Positions 36,085 through 43,793 are shown, counted from the first letter of the stretch. The stretch is 64,000 nucleotides of DNA from Solirubrobacter taibaiensis (GCA_027587225.1 JAPDDQ010000006.1:140733-204732), one strand, 5' to 3'. Made by a program: numbers and translations. Notes: generated by a model not told the origin, from the letters alone.

Positions 36085-37485
36085 GTGCCACGCAGCAGCC
36101 CATTCTCCGTCCGTTCCAACGGGATTACCTACGGCTACGCGAGCTACGACGCGATGGTCGAGGGGCTCCACGAACTCGACGCCAAGTACCAGGGCCGGGC
36201 GATGCCGGAAGCCGCCCGCGAGCACTGGAACGCGTTGAACACGCTGATCGAGGAGCAGCGCGTCCGCAACGATCGGTTGCAGCAACTCGACCGCGCCGGG
36301 AACGGCGAGGCGCGCGCCGCGACCGAGAGCGGCGCCTCGTTCCACACGCCGCCCCGCACCGGCAGCCCCGACCCCCGGCAGCAGATGCGGGACACCGGCT
36401 TGCGCGCCATCGAGCGGATGGGCAGCTACCTCAGCAGCGCGGCCGGGGATCGGCTCACGGACTTGGTGGAGCGGGACCGCTCCGGCCGGGACGCCGTGTA
36501 CCTGGCTGCCGTGAGCAGCCCCGCGTACGAGCGCGCGTTCGCCCGCCGCCTCATGAACCCGGACACGGCCGCGTTCGAGATGGGCGCGGAGGAGCACGAC
36601 GCGGTGCGGGCCGCGCTCCACGCCGAGCAGGAACGTGCCCTCACCATCGCCAGCGGCAACTTCCCGCTGCCCGCCACGATCGATCCGTCGATCCTGCTCA
36701 CCAGCAACGGCGAGCTGAACCCGATCCGTGAGATCTCGAACGTGACGAGCATCGCCACGAGCGAGTGGCACGGCATCAGCAGCGCGGGCATGAACGCCTC
36801 GTTCGCACCCGAGGGCACCGAGGTGGGGGACAACACCCCCACCCTCGTCCATCCGGTGATCAAGGCCGAGAAGGCGCACAGCTACTGCGAATTCAGCATC
36901 GAGGCCGGGATGGACTGGCTGAGCCTGCGCAGCGAACTCGAGGCCCTGATCGCCGACGCCCGCGACCAACTCGAATGCGAGAAGTTCTTGTTCGGTGACG
37001 GGACCGACGAGCCCGAGGGGATCATCAGCGGCCTCGCGGCGAGCAGCTTCGTGACCGGCAGCGGCACCGCGACGTTCGCCATCGGCGACCTCTACAGGGT
37101 GCAGGAGCAGCTCCCGCCCCGGTTCAGCCCGCGCGCCCACTGGCTCACCAGCCTCCCCATCGCGAACCAGACGTTGCAGTTCACGGGGCCGGGTTCGACG
37201 CAGGTGGAGGCGTGGAGCGACGACCGGCGGCGGCTCCTGAACAAGCCGTGGCACGAGGCGAGCATGATGGACCGCACCGTCACCACCGGCTCCGAGATCG
37301 CGCTGTACGGCGACTTCCGGGCCGGGTTCAAGATCGTCGACAGAATCGGGCTCAGCGTCGAGCTCGTGCCGCACGTGCTCGGCCCGAACCGCAGGCCGCT
37401 CGGCGTCCGAGGCTTGTACGCCTTCTGGCGGGTCGGCGCGGGCGTGATCGCGGACGCGGCGATCCGGGCGCTGCGGGTGAAGTAG
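36085..37485 (+). CDS. HK97-fold phage major capsid protein
   Basis: A 466-residue protein. Residues 1-75 are helical and charged (scaffold/delta-like), residues 75-180 form a linker, and from about 200 the HK97 capsid core follows: AEKAHSYCEFSIEAGMDW, then LEALIADARDQLECEKFLFG (spine-helix region), GDGTDEPEGIISGL, and ALYGDFRAGFKIVDRIGLSV near the C-terminus, all usual for gp5-like capsids. It starts with GTG behind GAGGTG. No protease, portal or terminase gene adjoins it, which is abnormal for a prophage. An encapsulin is less likely because the protein is far longer and has the phage N-terminal region. Confidence 0.9.
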   Translation: MPRSSPFSVRSNGITYGYASYDAMVEGLHELDAKYQGRAMPEAAREHWNALNTLIEEQRVRNDRLQQLDRAGNGEARAATESGASFHTPPRTGSPDPRQQMRDTGLRAIERMGSYLSSAAGDRLTDLVERDRSGRDAVYLAAVSSPAYERAFARRLMNPDTAAFEMGAEEHDAVRAALHAEQERALTIASGNFPLPATIDPSILLTSNGELNPIREISNVTSIATSEWHGISSAGMNASFAPEGTEVGDNTPTLVHPVIKAEKAHSYCEFSIEAGMDWLSLRSELEALIADARDQLECEKFLFGDGTDEPEGIISGLAASSFVTGSGTATFAIGDLYRVQEQLPPRFSPRAHWLTSLPIANQTLQFTGPGSTQVEAWSDDRRRLLNKPWHEASMMDRTVTTGSEIALYGDFRAGFKIVDRIGLSVELVPHVLGPNRRPLGVRGLYAFWRVGAGVIADAAIRALRVK

Positions 37486-37487
37486 CC

Positions 37488-37706
37488 ATGCACGCGCCAG
37501 TGCCAACCGTCTTCGTCGGCGGGCCTCTCGACGGCCAGGAGGAACAGCGGGACGCAGAGGACCTTCCCGGCACGCTCGGTTTCTGGCTTCGTCATGCCGG
37601 CGGGGTCAGTACCGCGAGGTATGAGCGGCGGAACGAGCCGGATGCGCGGTGCCGCATCCGGTACGAGTGCGTCGAGGAAGGGGCGCTCGTCCCGTGCCCC
37701 GCGTAG
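37488..37706 (+). CDS. small element-encoded protein (72 aa)
   Basis: A 72-residue protein beginning two bases after the capsid stop. TVFVGGPLDGQEE near the start resembles a 'GGPLDG' motif common in small phage proteins from actinobacteriophages, and the end YECVEEGALVPCPA is short and Cys-containing. Function unknown; position suggests a capsid-linked role or simple co-transcription. Confidence 0.6.
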   Translation: MHAPVPTVFVGGPLDGQEEQRDAEDLPGTLGFWLRHAGGVSTARYERRNEPDARCRIRYECVEEGALVPCPA

Positions 37707-37909
37707 CGAACCCGCAGAGCGTGGCCGGGTGGGTGCGCCGCGCCGCGCTCACCGACCCACGCGGCGACAACCTGCTCGCTGCGGCGCTCGGCGTCTCGTC
37801 CGAGCAGGTCCGCGCCGTCCGAGAGCAGGCGGCCCGCGAGGGCCGCGAGCACGTCACCCACCGTGGGTACGGGGGCACGCCGCCTCGTACCCGGCCACCC
37901 GCGCCGTAG
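37694..37909 (+). CDS. small element-encoded protein (71 aa)
   Basis: From GTG at 37694 the frame reads VPRVANPQSVAGWVRRAALT and contains a helical segment (LLAAALGVSSEQVRAVREQA) that resembles an HTH-like pair of helices. It overlaps the previous gene by 13 bases in another frame. Last gene of the capsid operon. Function unknown. Confidence 0.5.
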   Translation: MPRVANPQSVAGWVRRAALTDPRGDNLLAAALGVSSEQVRAVREQAAREGREHVTHRGYGGTPPRTRPPAP

Positions 37910-38273
37910 GGCACGCGGCGCGCACGAGCCCGGAGTCCCCCGTGCGGTGGGGGCTCCGGGCTCACCCCTGCCGGGACGCGGACGAGCCGCACCACATGGC
38001 TCGAACCCGGACGGCTACAACCCCGAGTTCAGCTACATGGAGGACACGTTCCTCGACGAGTTCACGCGCTACCTCGTAACTTGGCGCGTTGGCGTTCATT
38101 TAGGCCGGATACCGCTGCGCGCAGCGAGATCGAACACAACACCGCCTAGATGGGCGATGTCCAAAAGTGTGCGGAAGTGTGCAGAACTTGCGCCGACGGA
38201 CAAGTTCTTGTCCCGGTGGTCACTGATGCGGTCCGAGGCGCCCCGTAAGGTTCCTTCGGCGTGACAGGCCGGT

Positions 38274-38319
38274 CCCGCCCCCTCGGTAACGGTTAGCTGC
38301 CAAGAGCCGAGGGGGCGGG
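38274..38319. terminator. bidirectional terminator between convergent halves of the element
   Basis: CCCGCCCCCTCGG and CCGAGGGGGCGGG are perfect 13 bp arms around a 20-base loop. It lies between the plus-strand capsid operon and the minus-strand translocase operon and could stop both. Confidence 0.7.
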
Positions 38320-38392
38320 GCGCTTAGCCCTGGCGTGGCAGGTTCCTGCCATCCGTTCTACCAAGCTACCAACGGTCCCGGCGGATAACTAG

Positions 38393-38464
38393 GTTCGCAG
38401 TTCCGTTGCTGATTCCGTTCTTGGTTTCGAAGCTGGTCCCGTTCTCGATCCCGTAGCTGGTTCC
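38393..38464. repeat. six tandem 12 bp repeats after the translocase gene
   Basis: Six units in exact 12-base register: GTTCGCAGTTCC, GTTGCTGATTCC, GTTCTTGGTTTC, GAAGCTGGTCCC, GTTCTCGATCCC, GTAGCTGGTTCC; consensus GTTSCTGGTTCC. They begin four bases past the translocase stop. In Streptomyces conjugative plasmids, TraB binds short direct repeats (clt/TRS) near traB, so this array is a candidate recognition site for the neighbouring translocase. Confidence 0.7.
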
Positions 38465-38468
38465 GGAA

Positions 38469-39980
38469 CTATTGCTCTAGCTGGTGGCGAACCCTGCCAA
38501 CCGTCTTGTGGTCGCATCCGACGCGGCGGGCTACCTCCCGGTTACTGGCCTCCGGCTCGCGCTCGATCTCGGCCCTGATCTTGCGTTGCAGCGGCGTTCC
38601 CCAGTCGCGGCCCGCATCCTGGGGAGGCGGTGGGGCAGGGCCGGGGACGAGAGGCGCACCTTCGGTGCTCTCCGCCAGATCCCCACTCCCCACCTCCCCA
38701 ACCGGGTCGCGCACATCGCCAAACAGGTGCTCGCGCAGAAGGACGGCGCGTTGGGCGAGTACTTCCACATCCTCGTCGGCCAGGTAGAAGGAGCGGCACC
38801 GTACGGGCATGGCCCCCTCCGCGAGCAGCAGGCCGGTACCCCTCGCGCTCGTGCTGATCGTGCTGGCGTCGTAGCCCCTGGCGGCCCAGCCCCGGCCGAG
38901 CGCGGTGTCGCTGGCCTCAGGGGTGGTGCAGCGGAGCGCCCACCGGTAGGCCACGAGATCCCGGATGCTGCTCGGGATCACGTCGCTGGATGGCTTCTGC
39001 GTGGCCAGCACGGAAATGAGGCCGGCGGCCCTTCCGCGGGCGATGAGGTCGCGTAGCGCCTCGTTGAATCCGGCCTGCTGCTTCTTGGTGCCCGTGTTCA
39101 CGTAGAACGCCAACTCGTCGATCACGAGCAGGCCGAGTTCGTCCCCGAGGGCGACTTTGCGTTTGCCGGTGGCGCGCAGCTCGGCGTATGAGGCGTCCAT
39201 CCATGCTGCGGCGTCCCGCAGGACCGCCATCGCTTGATCGTGGTTGGCTCCGGCGAACCCGTTGCAGCACGGCTCCCACATCGCCAGGTCCACGCCTTTG
39301 CCGTCGAGCATCCAGACGGAGCAGTACGGATCGAGGCAATCCGTGGCGACGATGAGGCTCTGAGCCACCGATTTACCTGCTCCGGGTTCGCCCGCGAGCA
39401 GCACGTTCCGTTCGGCCAGGACTACATCAACCACGCGTCCGTCTTCGTCTACGCCGACCGGAACCGGCTCCCACAAGCTCAGCCGGGCGAGCTTGAGATT
39501 GGGCCACGCTCGCCCGCCGAGTCCCGCCAGCGGGTCGGTGTCCCGGATGAGCACCTGGACACGGCTAACGTCGGCGGGGTCGGTGCTCACGCTCACGCCG
39601 CGAGCCCGGTACCACGTCGCCAACGCGGGCGCGGCTCGCTCCACGTGCTCGGCTGTCCACCCGTGGCTCAGGGCAACGTGCAGCACGCGGCCAGCAGCGG
39701 CCTGCTCAACGCGAAGGAGCCGGGGCGCGGGCCGCTCCCCACGCTGAGCGCCCTCGGGCTGATACAGGCCGGAGTGGCGGCACGCATCGGCCCACTGCCG
39801 AGCGTCCCGGCCCGTGAAGGTGCGGCGCGTGATCGAGTAGGTACCCGGCCACGAGAGCACCACCAAGCCCGCGATGACGAGCGGGATGGTCGCGTGGCCG
39901 GTGAGCACGAGACACCCGAACGCCACCAGCAGGGCGCAGAAGCGCGGCAGCGCGAACGCCAGGTGGATGAGCGCGGTCAT
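38469..39980 (-). CDS. FtsK/SpoIIIE-type (TraB-like) DNA translocase
   Basis: A 503-residue membrane ATPase. Two membrane helices lie at residues 10-47. The RecA-like motor has Walker A GEPGAGKS (197-204) and Walker B LLVIDEL with Asp288, then LATQKPSSDVIPSSIRDLVA, the usual FtsK sensor region. A C-terminal HTH-like segment (SNREVARRVGCDHKTVGRVR) replaces the FtsK gamma domain and may bind the adjacent repeats. Such proteins move double-stranded DNA between mycelial cells in actinobacterial conjugation, or could fill a capsid. The ATG overlaps the upstream stop by four bases. Confidence 0.85.
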   Translation of the reverse strand: MTALIHLAFALPRFCALLVAFGCLVLTGHATIPLVIAGLVVLSWPGTYSITRRTFTGRDARQWADACRHSGLYQPEGAQRGERPAPRLLRVEQAAAGRVLHVALSHGWTAEHVERAAPALATWYRARGVSVSTDPADVSRVQVLIRDTDPLAGLGGRAWPNLKLARLSLWEPVPVGVDEDGRVVDVVLAERNVLLAGEPGAGKSVAQSLIVATDCLDPYCSVWMLDGKGVDLAMWEPCCNGFAGANHDQAMAVLRDAAAWMDASYAELRATGKRKVALGDELGLLVIDELAFYVNTGTKKQQAGFNEALRDLIARGRAAGLISVLATQKPSSDVIPSSIRDLVAYRWALRCTTPEASDTALGRGWAARGYDASTISTSARGTGLLLAEGAMPVRCRSFYLADEDVEVLAQRAVLLREHLFGDVRDPVGEVGSGDLAESTEGAPLVPGPAPPPPQDAGRDWGTPLQRKIRAEIEREPEASNREVARRVGCDHKTVGRVRHQLEQ

Positions 39981-40231
39981 AGCTCGTCTGTCCGCCAGCA
40001 CCGCGTCTCGATGAAGCTGTAGTCCACGATCACCACTGGCGGAACGAGTTGATCGCGCGGCACGTCCGGGCTCGCCAGCCCTTCGACCAGAGCGCAGTTC
40101 ACGTACTCGCGGCTGTCCATCCTGAACCCGCCGAGGAGCCAGAACCCGGCCACGCCGAGGAACAGCATCACCAGCAGGGCGCGGCCTCGGCTCACCGGCT
40201 CGGACAGGTACTCCTTCACACGCGGCATCAC
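39977..40231 (-). CDS. small single-TM protein in the translocase operon
   Basis: An 84-residue protein with one membrane helix at about residues 17-37 (GRALLVMLFLGVAGFWLLGG) and a soluble C-terminal half containing two Cys. GTG at 40231 or ATG at 40228 both overlap the RHH stop. It is translationally coupled on both sides (RHH, then translocase), which suggests a partner of the translocase. No known family. Confidence 0.65.
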   Translation of the reverse strand: MMPRVKEYLSEPVSRGRALLVMLFLGVAGFWLLGGFRMDSREYVNCALVEGLASPDVPRDQLVPPVVIVDYSFIETRCWRTDEL

Positions 40232-40449
40232 TTGTCACCTCTTGGCTTGCGCTTGGACGATCGAGGGCCACCCATCCGGGGGCCGCTTGTGCCGGGTAGC
40301 GGGTCGTTGTTCACCGGCTCTAGGGGTGGCTCGCGTTCGAGGCGCTGCTCCGCCGCACGCTGAACCCAACGCGACAGTGGAACGTCACCCCTGGCGGCAT
40401 CCACTCTCGCTTTCAACTCGGCCGGTAGTGAGATAGAGAAAGCTGGCAT
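40228..40449 (-). CDS. ribbon-helix-helix DNA-binding protein
   Basis: A 73-residue protein. FSISLPAELKARVDAARGD and SRWVQRAAEQRLERE form the beta strand, helix, helix pattern of CopG/Arc proteins. A Pro/Lys-rich tail follows. First gene of the translocase operon. RHH proteins in this position usually repress their own operon or help form a relaxosome. A perfect 10 bp palindrome, CCCAATTGGG, lies about 50 bases upstream (40499-40508) and may be its operator. Start at ATG 40449; an in-frame ATG 18 bases upstream (40467) is less likely. Confidence 0.75.
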   Translation of the reverse strand: MPAFSISLPAELKARVDAARGDVPLSRWVQRAAEQRLEREPPLEPVNNDPLPGTSGPRMGGPRSSKRKPRGDK

Positions 40450-40856
40450 CCGTGCGAAGATGAGCACACATCACACAAATCACCAATCTGCCATCCATCC
40501 CAATTGGGTTACGTCACCGCCCGTAACACGATGGCGCGGCGCGCGCCGTGAGTGGCCTGCGGGTGCGGCTCCAAAAGTGCTTCGGCGATGTGACCCTTCC
40601 CCCTCCCGGTGGGGTGTGATGTGTGAGCAACGATGCCGCAGTCCCACGTCGTCGGCCGCCCGTCACAGGAATTGATGCCGGCGGCAAGCTGGTGTCCGTG
40701 GGCGTCCGATAGCGCGGCTCAGACGCGGCACGGACACGTGGTGGTGAGCGGCCTCCGGGACCGCCAGCGGCTCCGGTTGGAAGGGAGCACGGCGGCTGCG
40801 TTGCTAGAGCTACCTCGGTACGGCCTGGCCGCCCACCGAAGCGGAGCGTAGCCCGC
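40450..40856. other. 407 bp intergenic region upstream of the translocase operon
   Basis: Contains the palindromes CCCAATTGGG (40499-40508) and CGGCGCGCGCCG (40537-40548). A plus-strand frame ending at 40851 exists but has no recognisable protein features and opposes the local gene direction. Likely the promoter region of the RHH-translocase operon and possibly an origin or transfer site. Confidence 0.4.
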
Positions 40857-40976
40857 TCACTCGTCCTCGTTATTCAGCCAGATCGCAAAGGCCCCGGCCA
40901 GCAGGAGGATGAAAACGACGACACCGATCCAGAACAGCGGGCTGAGGATCAGGTCGTTGTAGGCGTCGGCGAGCAT
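40857..40976 (-). CDS. 39-aa single-TM peptide
   Basis: The minus strand encodes MLADAYNDLILSPLFWIGVV followed by a Leu/Ala-rich helix and the charged end WLNNEDE. An acidic C-terminus after one clean TM helix is typical of small real membrane proteins and unlike shadow frames. It lies between the zinc-ribbon gene and the RHH-translocase operon on the same strand. A holin-like or translocase-associated role is possible, but nothing proves it. Confidence 0.55.
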   Translation of the reverse strand: MLADAYNDLILSPLFWIGVVVFILLLAGAFAIWLNNEDE

Positions 40977-41089
40977 GGAGAGACGTCGTTACCCGGCGGT
41001 GTCTTAGGCTGAACGCGCTGCCGCCGGGGCTCAGGTGGGGCCGTGCCGGTCCTCGCGCTCACGCGGCCCGTACGGGGCCGGAGACACAG

Positions 41090-41114
41090 CGAGCCCCGCA
41101 CGTGGCGGGGCTCG
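41090..41114. terminator. hairpin after the zinc-ribbon gene
   Basis: CGAGCCCCGC and GCGGGGCTCG are perfect 10 bp arms around ACGTG, about 30 bases past the minus-strand stop at 41143. It overlaps the left direct repeat. Confidence 0.6.
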
Positions 41115-41142
41115 GGGTACTGCTCGGTTGTCGCGGTGGGCG

Positions 41143-41661
41143 CTACGCGGCGGTAGCGGGCGTGCTCGCGGGCTCAGGCGTCCCCGCCGCACCGGCCTGG
41201 TCGGCGGCCTTCGGCTTCGCGGTGCGCTTGCGAGCGGCGGGCTTCGGCGCAATCGCAGCCTCGCGCTCAGCGGCCTTCCCGCGGCGCTCCTTCTGGCAAG
41301 CGCGGCACTCCGTCCCGCGCTTGGTGGGCGCGATGGTCGGGAACTGGTTGAGCGGCTTCTCCTCCTCGCAGGTGCGGCACACCTGCTCGCCCTCGGTGGG
41401 CGCGATCGAGGCGGCGGGCCGCTTGCGGCCGCTGCGCGTGTCGAACAGCTTGGCCGTGGGCTCGATCTCGGCGCGCTCCTTCTCCAGCTTGGCGAGCTGC
41501 TTGCTCAGCTTGGTCTTGGCCGCGCCCTTGGCGGCGTCACGTTCGGCCGTGATCCGCTCGATCTCGGGCGTGATCTCGCTCATGCGCTGCTTGGCGGCGT
41601 CGGCCTGCTCGCGGAGGCTCGGCGTGGACTCGGTGGTGGTGCTGCTCTGCGTGGTGGGCAT
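41143..41661 (-). CDS. coiled-coil and zinc-ribbon protein (172 aa)
   Basis: Residues 1-70 form a long charged coiled coil (SEITPEIERITAERDAAKGA and onward). Residues 92-125 carry two CxxC pairs (CRTCEEEKPLNQF and ECRACQKER), the spacing and 'EKPL..F' pattern of the zinc ribbon that precedes endonuclease VII/HNH nucleases. The rest is an Ala/Pro/Lys-rich disordered tail, with no HNH nuclease. It may be a DNA- or capsid-binding accessory protein. Flanked by direct repeats and followed by a hairpin, it looks like an independent cassette. Confidence 0.65.
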   Translation of the reverse strand: MPTTQSSTTTESTPSLREQADAAKQRMSEITPEIERITAERDAAKGAAKTKLSKQLAKLEKERAEIEPTAKLFDTRSGRKRPAASIAPTEGEQVCRTCEEEKPLNQFPTIAPTKRGTECRACQKERRGKAAEREAAIAPKPAARKRTAKPKAADQAGAAGTPEPASTPATAA

Positions 41662-42198
41662 GAGAGTGACTGAAACACCGTCTCACTCAAATGTCGAGGT
41701 AACTCACCGAAAAAATGTCACTGTGAGTGCGCGAGTGGGGCCGGAGACGCAGTGATCCCCGGCCGGGAGGACACCAAACCGGGGCTCACTTGCGCTGTCC
41801 GACGGGGCACCCGAGAGGTGAGGGCGCTCAGGTGCTACACCCCGGAACGTACACACATCGCGCTCACTTCACCAGAAACAGCGCGCGCCTCGCCGGGGTC
41901 TAGGCGAGGCGCGCGAAGTGGGCTACCGGAGAGGCCCTAGCGGCGAACTTAGCTGCTGCTCAGCTGAACGCCTGTGTGGGAGCGGCGATGGTAGTAGACA
42001 CTCACCTTAGTACCAATCACCTTTCGGCGTAACGTTCCGCGCGTCCCGTGCTAGCTTTGGGCTAGAGCAGGAAGCCGCGCCACAAAGCTCCACGTGCAAG
42101 CGGCCCCCACGGGAGGGCCAGGAGTTGGGACCAATTCGCAGCGGCTAGGAACCTCGCCCCGGTTGGCAACGGGCGGCCCGGAACACGGAGCCGTCCCG
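41662..42198. other. 537 bp region between the zinc-ribbon gene and the small RHH gene
   Basis: Holds the right-hand 25 bp direct repeat (41737-41761), a strong hairpin (41881-41912) and the promoter regions of two divergent genes. An AT-richer patch (41655-41730) includes a run of A. A 62-codon plus-strand frame at 41752-41940 runs through the hairpin and is not credible as a gene. Confidence 0.45.
41881..41912. terminator. strong stem-loop between element genes
   Basis: GCGCGCCTCGCC and GGCGAGGCGCGC are perfect 12 bp arms around GGGGTCTA. It could stop minus-strand transcription coming from the integrase before it reaches the zinc-ribbon gene. Confidence 0.55.
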
Positions 42199-42369
42199 AT
42201 GGAACCCACGCGCACCGAGAACGATCCCCACGAGATCGTTCAGTGCAACGTCCGCATGCCGCGTGGCCTGCTGGAAGACCTGCGCGCGCTCGCGGACCGC
42301 AGCTATCGCCCACTCGCAAACGAAGTGCGGTTCGCGCTCGCCGAGCACGTCCAGCGAGCGAAGGCATGA
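42199..42369 (+). CDS. Arc/RHH-like small DNA-binding protein (56 aa)
   Basis: A 56-residue protein whose VQCNVRMPRGLLEDLRALAD and RPLANEVRFALAEHVQR match the ribbon-helix-helix fold. It is the only plus-strand gene in the right half of the element and opposes the integrase, ending 60 bases from the integrase stop. Candidates are a repressor of integrase or the recombination directionality factor; neither is shown. Confidence 0.65.
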   Translation: MEPTRTENDPHEIVQCNVRMPRGLLEDLRALADRSYRPLANEVRFALAEHVQRAKA

Positions 42370-42428
42370 GCTTGCCCGAGGCCAACCGCGCTGAGGTGCG
42401 GCGAATCCTCGATGGTGCGGCCCGGCGG

Positions 42429-43793
42429 CTACTCGCCGAACAACTTCACAGCGACGCGGCCGGCGCCTCGTCCGGGTGCCACGGTGGCTCGCTCGATGGT
42501 GGCGCGGATGAGGGCGCGCCGCTCGGCCAGGTTCAGCCGATCCCAGTCCGTGGCGGGGTGGACCGTGATGGAGGCGCTCGTGCCGCGTAGCTGCTCTACA
42601 CGCTCGCGGTCCGCGTTGCGCTTCGCCGTGGCGGCCTCGAGCCGCACACGCGCGGCAGGCTCCAGCGGATCGAGGATGGCGATCAACGCGTCGAGTTCGG
42701 CTTGCGAGCGTGCCAGTGCAGATTCCGCGTCGCGAGCGTTCTGCTGCATGCTGGCGCGGCCCTGCTCGTCCGCGATCGCCTTACGCACGGCGGTTTCGAC
42801 GGCGCGCTCCACTACCTCAGCGGAGATCGTTACGCGGCGCGGGCAGTCGCCGGTCGGGCTACAGCGGTACAGCGGGTACTCGCCGTGATGTGCCGAGCCG
42901 ACGACCATGAAGCCGTCGCACGTCGCGCAGCGGAGCACCTTCAGCCGCGCCAGCAGGCGGTCGCTCTTGGCTCTCCGGCCGCGCGAAACCTTGGCGCGCT
43001 GCACCGCCTGCCACAAGTCCTCCTCCACGATGTGGTCGTGTGCGTTGAGGTTGGGCTCGTACCCGCCGAAGTGGATCTCTCCGCGCAGCACCCGCGAGCA
43101 CAAGAGCGTCTGCGTCCCGTGGTAACTGATGGCCGGGTATCCGTTGGCACGCAAATGGTCCCGCACGTTCGCAACGCTCTGTCCGTCGGCGCGCAGCGTG
43201 AGCGCGTCCACTACCGCCTGCACCCGCTCCGGCGTATCCGGGCGGAAGCGGCCGTCCTCCCCACGCACGAAGCCCGGCGTCACGTTGGGCCACGGGGGCA
43301 CGCCCCGGTTGATCGCGCGCTGCACCGCCGCGCCGGATCGCTCCTTCGCGGATCGTTTGAAGTACTCGCTCACCGCTCCCAGCATGGTGCCGGAAAGCCA
43401 CTGGGCCGCGCTGCCGTTCTCCGTGACGCGGCCAAAGTCCACAGTGAGCACTTCCCCGCGCACGGCCTCGACGCGCTGCACGGCGTCGGCCTGCTCCCGC
43501 AGGTTGCGAAACAAGCGGTCGAAGTACGCGCCAGCAAGCACTTCGGCCTCTCCGGCTTCTATCGCAGCGATTGCCGGGCCGAGACCGGGGCGTTCTTCCA
43601 GTGGGAGCCCGCCAGAGACATCCATCTCGGGCAGGATTCGGATCAGGTCGATACCTTCGCGCTCACATGTGGCGCGGAGCCTGTCCTCCTGGACGTCGGG
43701 CGAGGCGAATCTCTCGCCTTCGCGCTCGCCTACCTGCGAGACGCGAGTTATGCCGATAGCGCGGCGGCGCATGGTTTGAGGAGCGGCAGCCAT
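42429..43793 (-). CDS. int: large serine recombinase (integrase)
   Basis: A 454-residue site-specific recombinase. The resolvase domain has nucleophile Ser19 in GITRVSQ and the conserved YFDRLFRN and GRVTENG regions. A recombinase domain (PWPNVTPGF...SRVLRGEIHFGGY) follows, then a zinc ribbon (LRCATCDGF ... YRCSPTGDC) and a long coiled coil (ESALARSQAELDALI) as in phiC31-type integrases. The ATG lies 22 bases from the attR core, so the enzyme and its site are adjacent as in other serine-integrase systems. ATG at 43772 is an alternative start. Confidence 0.95.
   Translation of the reverse strand: MAAAPQTMRRRAIGITRVSQVGEREGERFASPDVQEDRLRATCEREGIDLIRILPEMDVSGGLPLEERPGLGPAIAAIEAGEAEVLAGAYFDRLFRNLREQADAVQRVEAVRGEVLTVDFGRVTENGSAAQWLSGTMLGAVSEYFKRSAKERSGAAVQRAINRGVPPWPNVTPGFVRGEDGRFRPDTPERVQAVVDALTLRADGQSVANVRDHLRANGYPAISYHGTQTLLCSRVLRGEIHFGGYEPNLNAHDHIVEEDLWQAVQRAKVSRGRRAKSDRLLARLKVLRCATCDGFMVVGSAHHGEYPLYRCSPTGDCPRRVTISAEVVERAVETAVRKAIADEQGRASMQQNARDAESALARSQAELDALIAILDPLEPAARVRLEAATAKRNADRERVEQLRGTSASITVHPATDWDRLNLAERRALIRATIERATVAPGRGAGRVAVKLFGE

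Larger units (their letters stand above)
37910..38468. other. 559 bp without a convincing gene, rich in repeats
   Basis: The two halves of the element converge here. It holds a tandem pair AAGTGTGCGG/AAGTGTGCAG (38165-38184), an inverted repeat AGAACTTG-N10-CAAGTTCT (38183-38208), a strong terminator (38274-38319) and six 12 bp repeats (38393-38464). A plus-strand frame from ATG 38037 to 38264 could encode 75 residues but shows no family features. The density of repeats suggests a cis-acting site such as a transfer or replication origin. Confidence 0.5.
41074..41761. repeat. pair of 25 bp direct repeats flanking the zinc-ribbon gene
   Basis: GGGGCCGGAGACACAGCGAG at 41074 (25 bp unit to 41098) recurs as GGGGCCGGAGACGCAGTGAT at 41737 (to 41761), 22 of 25 identical. 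The copies lie on either side of the gene at 41143-41661, as if that gene were an inserted cassette or its boundaries arose by duplication. Confidence 0.6.

Noticed and set aside
36085..37485. Encapsulin instead of phage capsid
   Set aside because: Encapsulins are about 265-300 residues and lie beside a cargo enzyme; this protein is 466 residues with a phage-like N-terminal region and no cargo gene.
38037..38264. 75-codon plus-strand frame (MEDTFLDEF...)
   Set aside because: No family resemblance, spans tandem and inverted repeats, and runs to the edge of a terminator; treated as non-coding.
40633..40851. 72-codon plus-strand frame in the element
   Set aside because: Opposes local gene direction, with no ribosome site or domain.
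41752..41940. 62-codon plus-strand frame
   Set aside because: Passes through a perfect 12 bp hairpin and has shadow-like composition.
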